Source: Idiomarina sp. (GTDB lineage Bacteria > Pseudomonadota > Gammaproteobacteria > Enterobacterales > Alteromonadaceae). Taken from it: 64,000 nucleotides of DNA. Below, piece after piece: positions 16,385-24,179 of this stretch. The notes beneath the pieces were generated by a model. The model did not search any database, was not told the DNA's origin, and was given only the letters and a program-made list of their open reading frames with translations. Numbering within the stretch: the first letter of the stretch is position 1; each line of letters opens with the position of its first letter. The translations under genes and the position numbers were made by a program. The stretch lies in contig JAFIFH010000055.1 of assembly GCA_020832105.1 (NCBI GenBank), positions 1-64,000 of the forward strand, written 5' to 3'.

Positions 16385-17338
16385 ATGGATTTCAAGGATT
16401 ACTATAAGATCATGGGGCTTTCCGCGGAGGCCTCTGCGAGCGACATCAAACAGGCGTATCGGAAGCTGGCGCGGAAATTTCATCCGGACGTTAGCAAAGA
16501 GCCAGATGCAGGAAAACGTTTTCAGGAAGTCGGTGAGGCTTACGAAATACTCAGCAACCCGCAAAAAAAGGCCGAATACGACCAAATCAGAGCGCTGCGC
16601 GCGGCAGGCGGTGGACGCCGAAGCACGCGGGCAGGTGCTCGTTCAGGTGAAGACGAAGCCAGCCGTCAATTTAGCGATTTTTTTGAATCTGTTTTCGGCG
16701 CTGGCCGGGCCGGTAACAGTGGATTTGGCTCAGCCAGAGACAGCAGTAGAGGGCAGTCTTTTTCGCGCCGCGGCAAAGACCACCATCACCGCATAACCTT
16801 ACAATTAGAAGAAGCCATTAAAGGCGTGCAGCGAACCCTCAAGCTGCAAATGCCCACCGCTTTGCAGGGGCATTCTCCTACTTCAAGCAAAACACTGAAT
16901 GTAAAAATCCCCGCTGGTGTTCTCCCCAAGCAGCAAATTCGGCTAACGGGTCAGGGTGGGCCAGGCTTTAGCGGTGGTCAAAATGGCGATCTCTTGCTGG
17001 AAATAGACATAGCGCCTCACCCGATCTTTGTCATCGATGACCGGGATATCCTGCTAACCCTGCCAGTGACGCCGTGGGAAGCAGCGCTGGGTGCCAAACT
17101 TAAGGTGCCAACGGTGACAGGGTCAGTCAACCTGATCATACCGGAAGGTTCAGTGAGTGGAAAAAAACTACGTTTAAAGGGTCGCGGGCTAGGGATCAAG
17201 CCAACCGGAGATCTAATCGTGACACTGCAAGTGAGTTTGCCCACTCAGCATTCAGACGAAGCCAAGGCGCACTATCGCAAGCTGGCTGAACTGGAAGTGT
17301 CTTTCAATCCGAGGAAGTCCTTGGAGAAATGGCTATAA
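16385..17338 (+). CDS. cbpA: Curved DNA-binding protein CbpA (DnaJ-like co-chaperone)
   Basis: This protein of about 317 residues begins with MDFKDYYKIMG; an upstream extension of the frame to 16217 overlaps the cytochrome gene and is not used. The J domain carries HPD at 33-35. A Gly/Arg/Ser-rich linker follows (about 75-135), then two DnaJ C-terminal beta domains (GKDHHHRITLQLEEAIKGV; NVKIPAGVLPKQQIRL) and VTGSVNLIIPEGSVSGKKLRLKGRG. The zinc-finger domain of DnaJ is absent, as in CbpA. It stimulates DnaK and binds curved DNA in stationary phase. No cbpM gene follows. Confidence 0.9.
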   Translation: MDFKDYYKIMGLSAEASASDIKQAYRKLARKFHPDVSKEPDAGKRFQEVGEAYEILSNPQKKAEYDQIRALRAAGGGRRSTRAGARSGEDEASRQFSDFFESVFGAGRAGNSGFGSARDSSRGQSFSRRGKDHHHRITLQLEEAIKGVQRTLKLQMPTALQGHSPTSSKTLNVKIPAGVLPKQQIRLTGQGGPGFSGGQNGDLLLEIDIAPHPIFVIDDRDILLTLPVTPWEAALGAKLKVPTVTGSVNLIIPEGSVSGKKLRLKGRGLGIKPTGDLIVTLQVSLPTQHSDEAKAHYRKLAELEVSFNPRKSLEKWL

Positions 17339-17398
17339 ACAGCGATAATACGCGCCGCATTTTTGCTCAATTCGCCCTCGCAACTCAGGTAGTGCCCC

Positions 17399-19579
17399 AT
17401 GGAAATTAAAGTCAACTTTCTCGATAACTTGCGCCTTGAGGCTAAGTTTGATGATTTCACCGTCATCACAGACCAGCCTATCCGCTACAAAGGCGATGGT
17501 TCAGCGCCAAGCCCGTTCGACTATTTCCTGGCGTCTTCTGCGCTCTGCGCAGCGTACTTTGTGAAGGTGTACTGTAATTCCCGCGATATCCCCACCGACA
17601 ATATTCGCCTGTCGCAGAACAATATCGTCGACCCGGAAGACCGCTACAACCAGATTTTCAAGATCCAGGTAGAGCTGCCAGAGGATATTTCTGACAAAGA
17701 CCGTCAGGGTATTTTGCGCTCCATCGACCGCTGTACGGTGAAGAAAGTCGTGCAAACCGGCCCTGATTTTCAAATCGATGTTGTGGAGAACCTCGACGAG
17801 GACGCGCAGGCATTGCTGATGGGGGCACCAGAGGGCGAAGCAAGCACTTACATCGAAGGCAAAGATCTGCCACTCGAGCAAACCATCGCCAACATGAGCA
17901 AAATCCTCGCCGATCTGGGGATGAAAATTGAAATCGCCTCCTGGCGCAACATTGTGCCCCACGTGTGGTCACTGCATGTGCGTGATGCCGCATCACCGAT
18001 GTGCTTCACCAACGGCAAAGGCTCAACCAAAGAAAGCGCATTATGCTCAGCACTGGGTGAATTCATTGAGCGGTTGAACTGTAACTTTTTCTACAACGAT
18101 CAGTTCTTTGGCGAAGAGATTGCCAACAGTGAGTTCGTTCACTACCCCAACGAGCAATGGTTTCAGCCCGGCCCGAACGACGAGCTGCCAACAGAGATCC
18201 TCGACGAGCATTGCCTGGCCATATACAACCCGGATGGTGAGCTGAACGGTTCGCATTTATATGACACCAACTCGGGTCGCACCGACCGCGGCATCGTGTC
18301 GCTGCCCTACACCCGACTGTCCGATAACGAGACGGTGTACTTCCCATCCAACCTAATTGAGAACCTGTTCTTAAGTAACGGTATGAGTGCGGGTAATACC
18401 CTCGCCGAAGCCCAGGTGCAGTGTTTGTCAGAGATTTTTGAGCGGGCAGTTAAGCGCGAGATTATTGAAAACGAACTGACCCTGCCAGATGTGCCACAGG
18501 ACGTACTTGCCCAGTACCCGGACATTCTTGAAGGCATTCAGGCACTGGAAGCCCAGGGCTTTCCGCTGGTGGTTAAAGACGCGTCATTGGGCGGACAATT
18601 TCCGGTGGCTTGCGTCACTTTAATGAACCCGCGCACCGGTGGTGTGTTTGCTTCGTTCGGCGCGCACCCTAGTTTTAAAGTTGCCCTTGAGCGTGCTCTG
18701 ACCGAATTGCTGCAAGGCCGCAGCTTTGAGGGGCTGAATGACATTCCACTACCGACCTTTAATTCCATGGCGGTGAGCGAACCGAATAACTTTGTAGAGC
18801 ACTTTATTGATTCCACCGGTGTGGTGTCCTGGCGCTTCTTTAGTGCGAAGTCGAATTACGAATTTAAGCACTGGGATTTTGCCGGCAGCACACAGCAAGA
18901 GGTGGATACCCTGCTCGGTATCCTCCACAAGATGGGTAAAGAAGTGTATATGGCCGTTTATGAAGAGCTTGGCGCGCCAGCGGTTCGCGTGCTGGTACCT
19001 GGTTATTCTGAGGTTTACCCGGTGGAAGACCTGGTGTGGGACAACACCAATGTGGCCCTGCAGTACCGTGAAGACATTCTTAATCTACACCGCTTAAGTG
19101 ACGATGAACTTACCGATCTGGTTGGTCGTTTGGAAGATAGTCAGATTGATAACTACACCGACATCATTACCTTTATCGGTATTGAGTTTGATGAAAATAC
19201 GGTGTGGGGCCAGCTCACCGTATTAGAGCTGAAGATCCTGATTTACCTTGCATTAGGTCAGCATGACGACGCCATCGAACTGGTCGAGATGTTCCTCCAG
19301 TTTAACGACAACACCGCAGAGCGGGTGCTTTTTTATCGCGCTGTGCATGCGGTATTAGAAATCACCCTTAGTGATGATTTGGAGCTTGACGACTATCGCT
19401 ACAACCTCGCACGTATGTACGGTGAGCACACCATGCAGACGGTCATTGGGTCAGTAGAGGGCAACGTGCGTTTTGCAGGTCTCGAGCCGACCAGCATGAA
19501 GCTAGAGGGCCTTGAGCGCCACCAACGGCTGATTGATAGCTATAAAAAGCTGCACGCCGCCCGAGCAATGGCACGTTAA
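17399..19579 (+). CDS. ycaO: OsmC-YcaO fusion, ribosomal protein S12 methylthiotransferase accessory factor
   Basis: This 726-residue protein has an N-terminal OsmC-like domain (about 1-135, including YKGDGSAPSPFDYFLASSALCAAYFVKVYC and DRCTVKKVVQTGP). The YcaO ATP-dependent domain follows, from about residue 155 (FTNGKGSTKESALCSALGEFIERLN; GMSAGNTLAEAQVQCLSEIFERAVK), plus a helical C-terminal region of about 190 residues. YcaO uses ATP to activate peptide backbones; in gammaproteobacteria it assists RimO in S12 beta-methylthiolation. E. coli YcaO lacks the OsmC domain, but the fusion is widespread in marine relatives. No peptide substrate or dehydrogenase gene lies beside it, so a RiPP role is not supported. 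Confidence 0.9.
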   Translation: MEIKVNFLDNLRLEAKFDDFTVITDQPIRYKGDGSAPSPFDYFLASSALCAAYFVKVYCNSRDIPTDNIRLSQNNIVDPEDRYNQIFKIQVELPEDISDKDRQGILRSIDRCTVKKVVQTGPDFQIDVVENLDEDAQALLMGAPEGEASTYIEGKDLPLEQTIANMSKILADLGMKIEIASWRNIVPHVWSLHVRDAASPMCFTNGKGSTKESALCSALGEFIERLNCNFFYNDQFFGEEIANSEFVHYPNEQWFQPGPNDELPTEILDEHCLAIYNPDGELNGSHLYDTNSGRTDRGIVSLPYTRLSDNETVYFPSNLIENLFLSNGMSAGNTLAEAQVQCLSEIFERAVKREIIENELTLPDVPQDVLAQYPDILEGIQALEAQGFPLVVKDASLGGQFPVACVTLMNPRTGGVFASFGAHPSFKVALERALTELLQGRSFEGLNDIPLPTFNSMAVSEPNNFVEHFIDSTGVVSWRFFSAKSNYEFKHWDFAGSTQQEVDTLLGILHKMGKEVYMAVYEELGAPAVRVLVPGYSEVYPVEDLVWDNTNVALQYREDILNLHRLSDDELTDLVGRLEDSQIDNYTDIITFIGIEFDENTVWGQLTVLELKILIYLALGQHDDAIELVEMFLQFNDNTAERVLFYRAVHAVLEITLSDDLELDDYRYNLARMYGEHTMQTVIGSVEGNVRFAGLEPTSMKLEGLERHQRLIDSYKKLHAARAMAR

Positions 19580-19645
19580 GCGCTATTTACATAAGTTTTA
19601 TTCACCCTGAATCAATAGGGTACACACTAAGACGACTCAACCAGC

Positions 19646-19703
19646 CTCCCGGCGCATGCGTGATCAGGACACTTTGCTAAACTGAATCACGCATAACCGG
19701 GAG
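19646..19703 (+). promoter_or_regulatory. Long hairpin that includes the ribosome binding site of the Crp/Fnr gene
   Basis: CTCCCGG (19646-19652) pairs with CCGGGAG (19697-19703) and, inside a small internal loop, ATGCGTGAT (19656-19664) pairs with ATCACGCAT (19686-19694), leaving a 21-base apical loop. The distal arm contains GGGAG, the ribosome site for the ATG at 19709. If transcription starts upstream of 19646 the ribosome site would be buried in a 16-bp stem, suggesting translational control. Confidence 0.6.
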
Positions 19704-19708
19704 CACTT

Positions 19709-20425
19709 ATGGTCAACCTCTACGCTAACTATCGTAATCAGTTTTTAGCTCAGCTACCTGGGGCCCTACGGGCGCAAATTCAGGCTCAGGCAAGGCTGAT
19801 GACGCTGCGCTGTGGGGAGGAGATTGCCTTGTACGGTAGTGCATCGAACTACCTGTACTTTCCTGAAACTGCCTGGCTATCGTTGTCACAGGGCATGTCT
19901 GATTCTTCACTCACTGAAATACTGACGGTAGGGCGAGAGGGCATACTGTCCATCCCTGAACACAATGGGAGTAGAAGAAGCCTGGTTGCAGAAGTATTGG
20001 TGAGTGGATCAGCCTGGCGGGTGTCCCAAGCAGGCTTGCGTAAGCTCGCGGAGAGTCACCAACAGTTACAACAACAGCTGTATGACTATAACGATATGAT
20101 TAACCAGCAGCTTTTTCAAATGATAGCCTGCTATCGGCATCACACGGTGAAGCAGCAACTGAGTCGCTGGCTACTCGCTTACGACGACAAATTCCCCAAC
20201 AAACCTTTCATTACGACCCATGCGGCCTTAGCGAACAGGCTTGGTGTTCGCCGCGAGGCGGTCAGCACGGTGGCAAGTTATCTGCAAAGCGTCGGCGCGA
20301 TTCAATATCATCGCGGACAAATTGAATCCATCGATCGCTCTAAACTTTTACCATTAAGTTGCGAGTGTTATTCCGCTCTGTGCGCGATTCAAAAAAGAAG
20401 CCCAGCTAAAAAGCTGGGCTCGTAG
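19709..20425 (+). CDS. Crp/Fnr family transcriptional regulator
   Basis: This 238-residue cytoplasmic regulator has an N-terminal cyclic-nucleotide-binding-like beta barrel (about 20-115; GEEIALYGSASNYLYFP, LTVGREGILSIP) without the canonical cAMP phosphate-binding motif and without an FNR-type N-terminal cysteine cluster. A dimerisation helix follows, then a winged HTH (KQQLSRWLLAYDD; TTHAALANRLGVRREAVSTVASYLQSVGAI). The C-terminal tail contains CECYSALC, three closely spaced cysteines that might be redox sensitive. Such regulators often sit beside general-stress genes, as here. The shared palindromes in front of the next two genes are candidate targets. Confidence 0.88.
   Translation: MVNLYANYRNQFLAQLPGALRAQIQAQARLMTLRCGEEIALYGSASNYLYFPETAWLSLSQGMSDSSLTEILTVGREGILSIPEHNGSRRSLVAEVLVSGSAWRVSQAGLRKLAESHQQLQQQLYDYNDMINQQLFQMIACYRHHTVKQQLSRWLLAYDDKFPNKPFITTHAALANRLGVRREAVSTVASYLQSVGAIQYHRGQIESIDRSKLLPLSCECYSALCAIQKRSPAKKLGS
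20391..20420 (-). terminator. Terminator for the Gln-rich gene, inside the 3' end of the Crp/Fnr gene
   Basis: AGCCCAGCT and AGCTGGGCT (20399-20407 and 20412-20420) form a 9-bp stem with a 4-base loop. Read on the minus strand it is followed by TCTTTTTT. It lies within the last codons of the opposing gene (stop at 20425). Confidence 0.8.
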
Positions 20426-20456
20426 TCAAATCTGAAGCTAGGCTTTAAACAGCAGA

Positions 20457-20612
20457 CTATCTGCCCTTTTGGCTTTGCTGGTGCTTGCCTTGTTGCTGGT
20501 CCTGCTTTTGCTGGCTTTGCTTCTGACCTTGTTGGCCTTGCTTCTGACCTTGTTGCTCTTGCTTCTGGCCTTGTTGGCCTTGCTTCTGACCTTGCTGATT
20601 TTGATTAGGCAT
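20457..20612 (-). CDS. Tiny Gln/Lys/Gly-rich repeat protein
   Basis: This 51-residue protein starts MPNQNQQGQKQ at ATG 20612 with AGGAG 8 bases upstream. It is almost entirely Q, K and G in seven-residue units (QKQGQQG, QKQEQQG, QKQGQQG, QKQSQQK), encoded by imperfect 21-bp DNA repeats at about 20500-20590. It should be disordered, basic and very soluble, similar in style to low-complexity desiccation or general-stress proteins. The in-frame extension to 20645 lacks a better ribosome site. A clean terminator follows at 20391-20420. A second, overlapping frame (20438-20650) is also open because of the repeat, but has no ribosome site. Confidence 0.7.
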   Translation of the reverse strand: MPNQNQQGQKQGQQGQKQEQQGQKQGQQGQKQSQQKQDQQQGKHQQSQKGR

Positions 20613-20690
20613 AACATACGCTCCTGAAGGAGTGGTAAGCGCCACACCATTGCAACGCTTATTTAGAGTATGACTGCCAATAGCAGAGGT

Positions 20691-20710
20691 TATGTACGCT
20701 ACCTCACATA
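20691..20710 (-). promoter_or_regulatory. Shared palindromic element, copy 1 (upstream of Gln-rich gene)
   Basis: TATGTACGCTACCTCACATA lies 78 bp upstream of the Gln-rich ATG. It matches the element at 21088-21107 at 17 of 20 positions and is roughly palindromic around GGTAGC. Position fits an activator site. Confidence 0.6.
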
Positions 20711-20729
20711 TAGCGGGATCTTTACGAAC

Positions 20730-21020
20730 TCACTCTTCGTCATAGTCAGTATCAGGGCGCGACTTTCTAAGCACCGCACATAACGCAAAACCTGCCGCAA
20801 CCGCAGCGCCGAGCACCAACATGGGATGACGATGGATGTATCGGTCACCCGCTTTGACCCATTTTTTCTCTGCTTCCAGCAACTGATGACCTTTGTCACG
20901 AATGCTATGATTGGCAGAATGCGACGCATGAGCTGTTTTGTCCACGGCTAGGTGAACCCCTGCTGCAGCCTTGGATATTGCCTCATCTACTCTTGAATTA
21001 TGCTTTCCAAGCTTCATCAT
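20730..21020 (-). CDS. DUF883 (ElaB/YqjD-like) membrane-anchored protein
   Basis: This 96-residue protein starts at ATG 21020 behind AAGGAG. A helical N-terminal region (VDEAISKAAAGVHLAVDKTAHASHSANHSIRDKGHQLLEAEKKWV) is followed by YIHRHPMLVLGAAVAAGFALCAVLRKSR, the C-terminal tail anchor typical of ElaB/YqjD/DUF883. E. coli members associate with ribosomes at the inner membrane in stationary phase and are RpoS controlled. Here it lies in a small stress cluster with a Crp/Fnr regulator. Confidence 0.85.
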   Translation of the reverse strand: MMKLGKHNSRVDEAISKAAAGVHLAVDKTAHASHSANHSIRDKGHQLLEAEKKWVKAGDRYIHRHPMLVLGAAVAAGFALCAVLRKSRPDTDYDEE

Positions 21021-21087
21021 GAACTCCTTAATCGCTGAATAAAATAACGTTAATCAAGACTAAGGATGTGTTCGATCCACCAAACTG

Positions 21088-21107
21088 TATGTGCGCTACC
21101 GCACACA
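21088..21107 (-). promoter_or_regulatory. Shared palindromic element, copy 2 (upstream of DUF883 gene)
   Basis: TATGTGCGCTACCGCACACA lies 67 bp upstream of the DUF883 start. The core TGTGCG-GTAG-CGCACA (minus strand) is a perfect dyad. It is nearly identical to copy 1 and similarly placed. Confidence 0.65.
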
Positions 21108-21121
21108 AAAAGTTAAAGCCC

Positions 21122-23407
21122 TCAATACGGTTGAATCACCACGCTAATAACCCGTTGTTCTGAGGTATCAGGTAGCTGCAGGTTAGTGCCGCTTTGTACG
21201 ATCAATTCAAAGTCGACCGCAGCAGACACAGAGGACACCCAAATCGGTATCAGCACTTCTCGCGACCCAATGCCAAAGGTGAGTTCTTCATTAAGCAACT
21301 CAAACTCAATCTCATTGCGGGCAGTGCGGTCCTGAGTAATCACCCGTAAACGACCCTGTAGCGGTGCAAAATCACTAAACGGTAACGCAATATGGCGACG
21401 ACAGAACAATTCCTCTCGGTCACCATTGAGCGCACAATCCCCGCGATCTTCCGGCGCAACTAGTTCTACCCCGACCGTTGGGACTTCCAACACAGGGATC
21501 ATGCTTGTGTTACGTGGATCAATTTGCACGGTGACGCTGCGACTTTCAGGTAAACGAATGCCCTGGGCTTGCGAAAAGACCAACTCGAACTCTCGTTGCT
21601 CATCGCTGGTAGTGGCAAGTATTTGCAGCGTTATCTCAAGCGCTTTGCTGCCCTCGAGGAGCTGATAGTCGACCATAGCAACCTCATTAAAATCGACTCC
21701 CGACGCTGCGCTGCCATTTCGGCTACGAACCGTAATGCCGGCAGTCTCAGTCAGCTCGTCGGACAACTCGAAGTACAAGGTTACCTCCTGCGGCCCCATG
21801 CTAACCGCGGGCGCTGGCACCCGAATCAGGTCCGGAGTCAGTTGTAACAAAGGTTCTGGTGCTGCGTTACCCGCATCTACGACTCGCACGTTAAAACTAC
21901 GTTCACTCGGTAACGCAAGGTTTGAAGGGCTGGACAACTCAACTCGAAACTCTCGATCATCGGTTTGTTCCGGGTTATACAATAGACGCACCGGCACATT
22001 GACTTCTGTGCTGTATTCGCTGACCTCGATAACTTCAGTGTAAGCGACAAAGTCCAATTGATGACGCGCGGTTTGCTCGATCAGGCTCACTCTTAACGAG
22101 CCATCCTGAGGCATGGCTTCGCTAAGTGGTAAATATATGCTGTAGTCTTTAGTTTCTAAAGGTTCATGGTAAATCACCTCACTGGGTAGTGAGACTGACG
22201 GCGTCACCAAACCAGCTCCATTGCTATTCACAATCTCGATGTCGATGATTCGTTCTTCAGGCAGCATAAGCCCTTCTGCAGAAACCAGCTGTAGTTGAAA
22301 TGTCACATTGTCATCAAGGTCTGCATCGTGAAGCAGCTCAAGCTCAAACGCGAACTCAGTTGCACCAGCCCTCAGCACATTGGCGTCATCGCCTGTGGAT
22401 TCTACTGCAACATAATGCTGACCGGCAAAAGCGCTACCATCGACAGTGCGCCACTCTAATGTCGCGGGAGCCTGTAATTGATGTGACAGGGTAAATACGA
22501 TTGGATATGCAAGGGGAGCGCGCTCTGCACTCGGCATACGCAACGTCAACAACTGCGGCACATTGAGAGCGGCCTCGACCTCGTCACTGTAGCTTATGAC
22601 CACATCCACTTCTCGCTGTTGAGGCAGTTCGAGCCCTTCCGGCGACAAAAACTGGAGTTGGAAGGTGCGCGGGTCTTGAGACGGATGCCCATACACCGGC
22701 AGACTAAAACTAAGTTCAGTTTTACCAGCTTCGATAGCACACACTTGCTGCTCACAGTGGATACCTGTGACTTTCTCTATATGCTCGCCAAGTCTGGCAG
22801 TACCCGGTATGACCCGAATTTCTACGCTGGCATCCTGAGCCGTGCGTGCAGACAAAGGAATGACCACAGAATACTCAAACACACCTTCCGTCGGCGCGGT
22901 CCAGTCAATTTGATTTGGTAGATTGAGAGTGGCTAAGGCTTGGTCGTCATTGGTTTGTTCGCGCGCTGAAATTGTTACCGTATGGCTGACATTACCGGTA
23001 AGGAAGGCGTTATTCGCACCCGTTAACTCTATTCGGAAATCACGGGCTAAGCTACGTCCGCTATCATTCAGCAACTGCACAGGAATATTCACCTGACGCT
23101 GCCCTTCATTAAATGAAACACTGCCAGAATGCTCTTCATAATCACGGTCAGGTAATGCTGTGCCTGAAGTCGTACGAAAGCGGATTTGCCCACCTTCAGG
23201 TGCTGCTCGTGAAAGGTTTACCGGAACCGCATACGTCATTGCACTGTCCGCTGGGTCTATATTTACCGTAGAAGACTCACTGATGGATACATCGGGATAT
23301 GGGTTGTTGACCGCGCCGGGTAGATCATCGGGATGCCCCTCTGAACATGCAGTCAGGGTGAATACGCACAGTAAAGTGAACCAAACACGGGGATGATGGA
23401 ATGTCAT
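21122..23407 (-). CDS. Lipoprotein with Calx-beta-like repeats
   Basis: This 761-residue protein starts at ATG 23407 behind GGAGG, with a lipoprotein signal (lipobox LTAC). The rest is beta-rich and repetitive: about six modules of roughly 115 residues, each running from a strand such as YSVVIPLS or YSIYLPLSEA through acidic turns to an R-x-F/V-x-V-x-L strand (for example GRSLARDFRIELTGAN, DREFRVELSSPSNLALPSERSFNVRVV). The pattern FRTTSGTALPDRDYEEHSGSVSFNEGQ is classical Calx-beta. Such domains bind Ca2+ or act as surface spacers. It is probably anchored in the outer membrane; function unknown. Confidence 0.75.
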   Translation of the reverse strand: MTFHHPRVWFTLLCVFTLTACSEGHPDDLPGAVNNPYPDVSISESSTVNIDPADSAMTYAVPVNLSRAAPEGGQIRFRTTSGTALPDRDYEEHSGSVSFNEGQRQVNIPVQLLNDSGRSLARDFRIELTGANNAFLTGNVSHTVTISAREQTNDDQALATLNLPNQIDWTAPTEGVFEYSVVIPLSARTAQDASVEIRVIPGTARLGEHIEKVTGIHCEQQVCAIEAGKTELSFSLPVYGHPSQDPRTFQLQFLSPEGLELPQQREVDVVISYSDEVEAALNVPQLLTLRMPSAERAPLAYPIVFTLSHQLQAPATLEWRTVDGSAFAGQHYVAVESTGDDANVLRAGATEFAFELELLHDADLDDNVTFQLQLVSAEGLMLPEERIIDIEIVNSNGAGLVTPSVSLPSEVIYHEPLETKDYSIYLPLSEAMPQDGSLRVSLIEQTARHQLDFVAYTEVIEVSEYSTEVNVPVRLLYNPEQTDDREFRVELSSPSNLALPSERSFNVRVVDAGNAAPEPLLQLTPDLIRVPAPAVSMGPQEVTLYFELSDELTETAGITVRSRNGSAASGVDFNEVAMVDYQLLEGSKALEITLQILATTSDEQREFELVFSQAQGIRLPESRSVTVQIDPRNTSMIPVLEVPTVGVELVAPEDRGDCALNGDREELFCRRHIALPFSDFAPLQGRLRVITQDRTARNEIEFELLNEELTFGIGSREVLIPIWVSSVSAAVDFELIVQSGTNLQLPDTSEQRVISVVIQPY

Positions 23408-23598
23408 GCTTCGAGCCTCCGGCGACAAGGGCCGGTAGCCCTATCGTCCATGATAGATAATGAGTCCTTTCAACGTCATAGAAATGTTATCACATGGATG
23501 ACTGTAAACCACAGCTAAAAAATGAACCGAGTCAGGAGCCACCCTGTATTAACTTGCGGGTTTTGCAACTTCAGCAAGAGACTGCGGACTAAAAAAGA

Positions 23599-24153
23599 AT
23601 GGTAAACGTAAGAAGCACAATCATTGTAGGCCTGTTATTCGTCCTCAGTGCCTGCTCGTCTGGTGACTGGCGCACAGCCTCACGCGACTCGGCGGGGCTC
23701 GCCCCCCTGCCTGCTGAAACGCCAGAAGCGGTCATAGAGGTGTATGCGGCGGATGCTTATGGTTGGCGTGGCTGGTTTGCGGTGCATACCTGGGTCGCGG
23801 TTAAGCCGGAACACGCCAGTGAATACACCATATATGAAGTGGTTGGCTGGGGCGTTGACCAAGGGCGCTCAGCGCTGCGTACTTACCAAACAGCCACGCC
23901 TGATCGGTATTGGTACGGTGCGCGCCCCGACGTGTTATTAACGCTGCAAGGGGACGAAGCCAGCGAGCTGATTCCACAAATTGAAGAAGCCGTGGCGCGA
24001 TACCCGTGGACCGGTGAATACCGTGCAGTACCAGGACCAAATAGCAACACCCTACCCGCCTGGATCGCCATTCAAGTACCTGAGCTTGGCCTGCAGCTGC
24101 CGTTCAGTGCTATTGGTAGTGGCTACGCACGCCGCGACCGCGGAGAAGGTTAG
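23599..24153 (+). CDS. DUF3750 family lipoprotein
   Basis: This 184-residue protein has a lipoprotein signal (VLSAC, Cys19). The body matches DUF3750: EAVIEVYAADAYGWRGWFAVHTWVAVKP, YEVVGWG, PDRYWYGARPDVLLTLQG, and the conserved end WTGEYRAVPGPNSNTLPAWIAIQVPELGLQLP-AIGSGY. Function is unknown; conserved His and Asn residues hint at a hydrolase or cysteine-protease-like fold. The ribosome site is weak. Confidence 0.8.
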   Translation: MVNVRSTIIVGLLFVLSACSSGDWRTASRDSAGLAPLPAETPEAVIEVYAADAYGWRGWFAVHTWVAVKPEHASEYTIYEVVGWGVDQGRSALRTYQTATPDRYWYGARPDVLLTLQGDEASELIPQIEEAVARYPWTGEYRAVPGPNSNTLPAWIAIQVPELGLQLPFSAIGSGYARRDRGEG

Positions 24154-24179
24154 CCGAGGTGAGGCGACCTGGTAGCAAA

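Noticed and set aside
17399-19579. RiPP (thiazole/oxazole) cluster around YcaO
   Set aside because: The OsmC-YcaO fusion is the housekeeping S12-modification type, and no precursor peptide, dehydrogenase or exporter lies beside it.
20500-20590. CRISPR-like array of 21-bp repeats
   Set aside because: The units are contiguous without spacers and encode a protein heptad. No cas genes are present anywhere in the window.
20438-20650. Alternative Lys/Ser/Arg-rich frame over the Gln-rich gene
   Set aside because: The frame is open only because the 21-bp repeat lacks stops in that phase; it has no ribosome site. The other frame has AGGAG at 8 bases.
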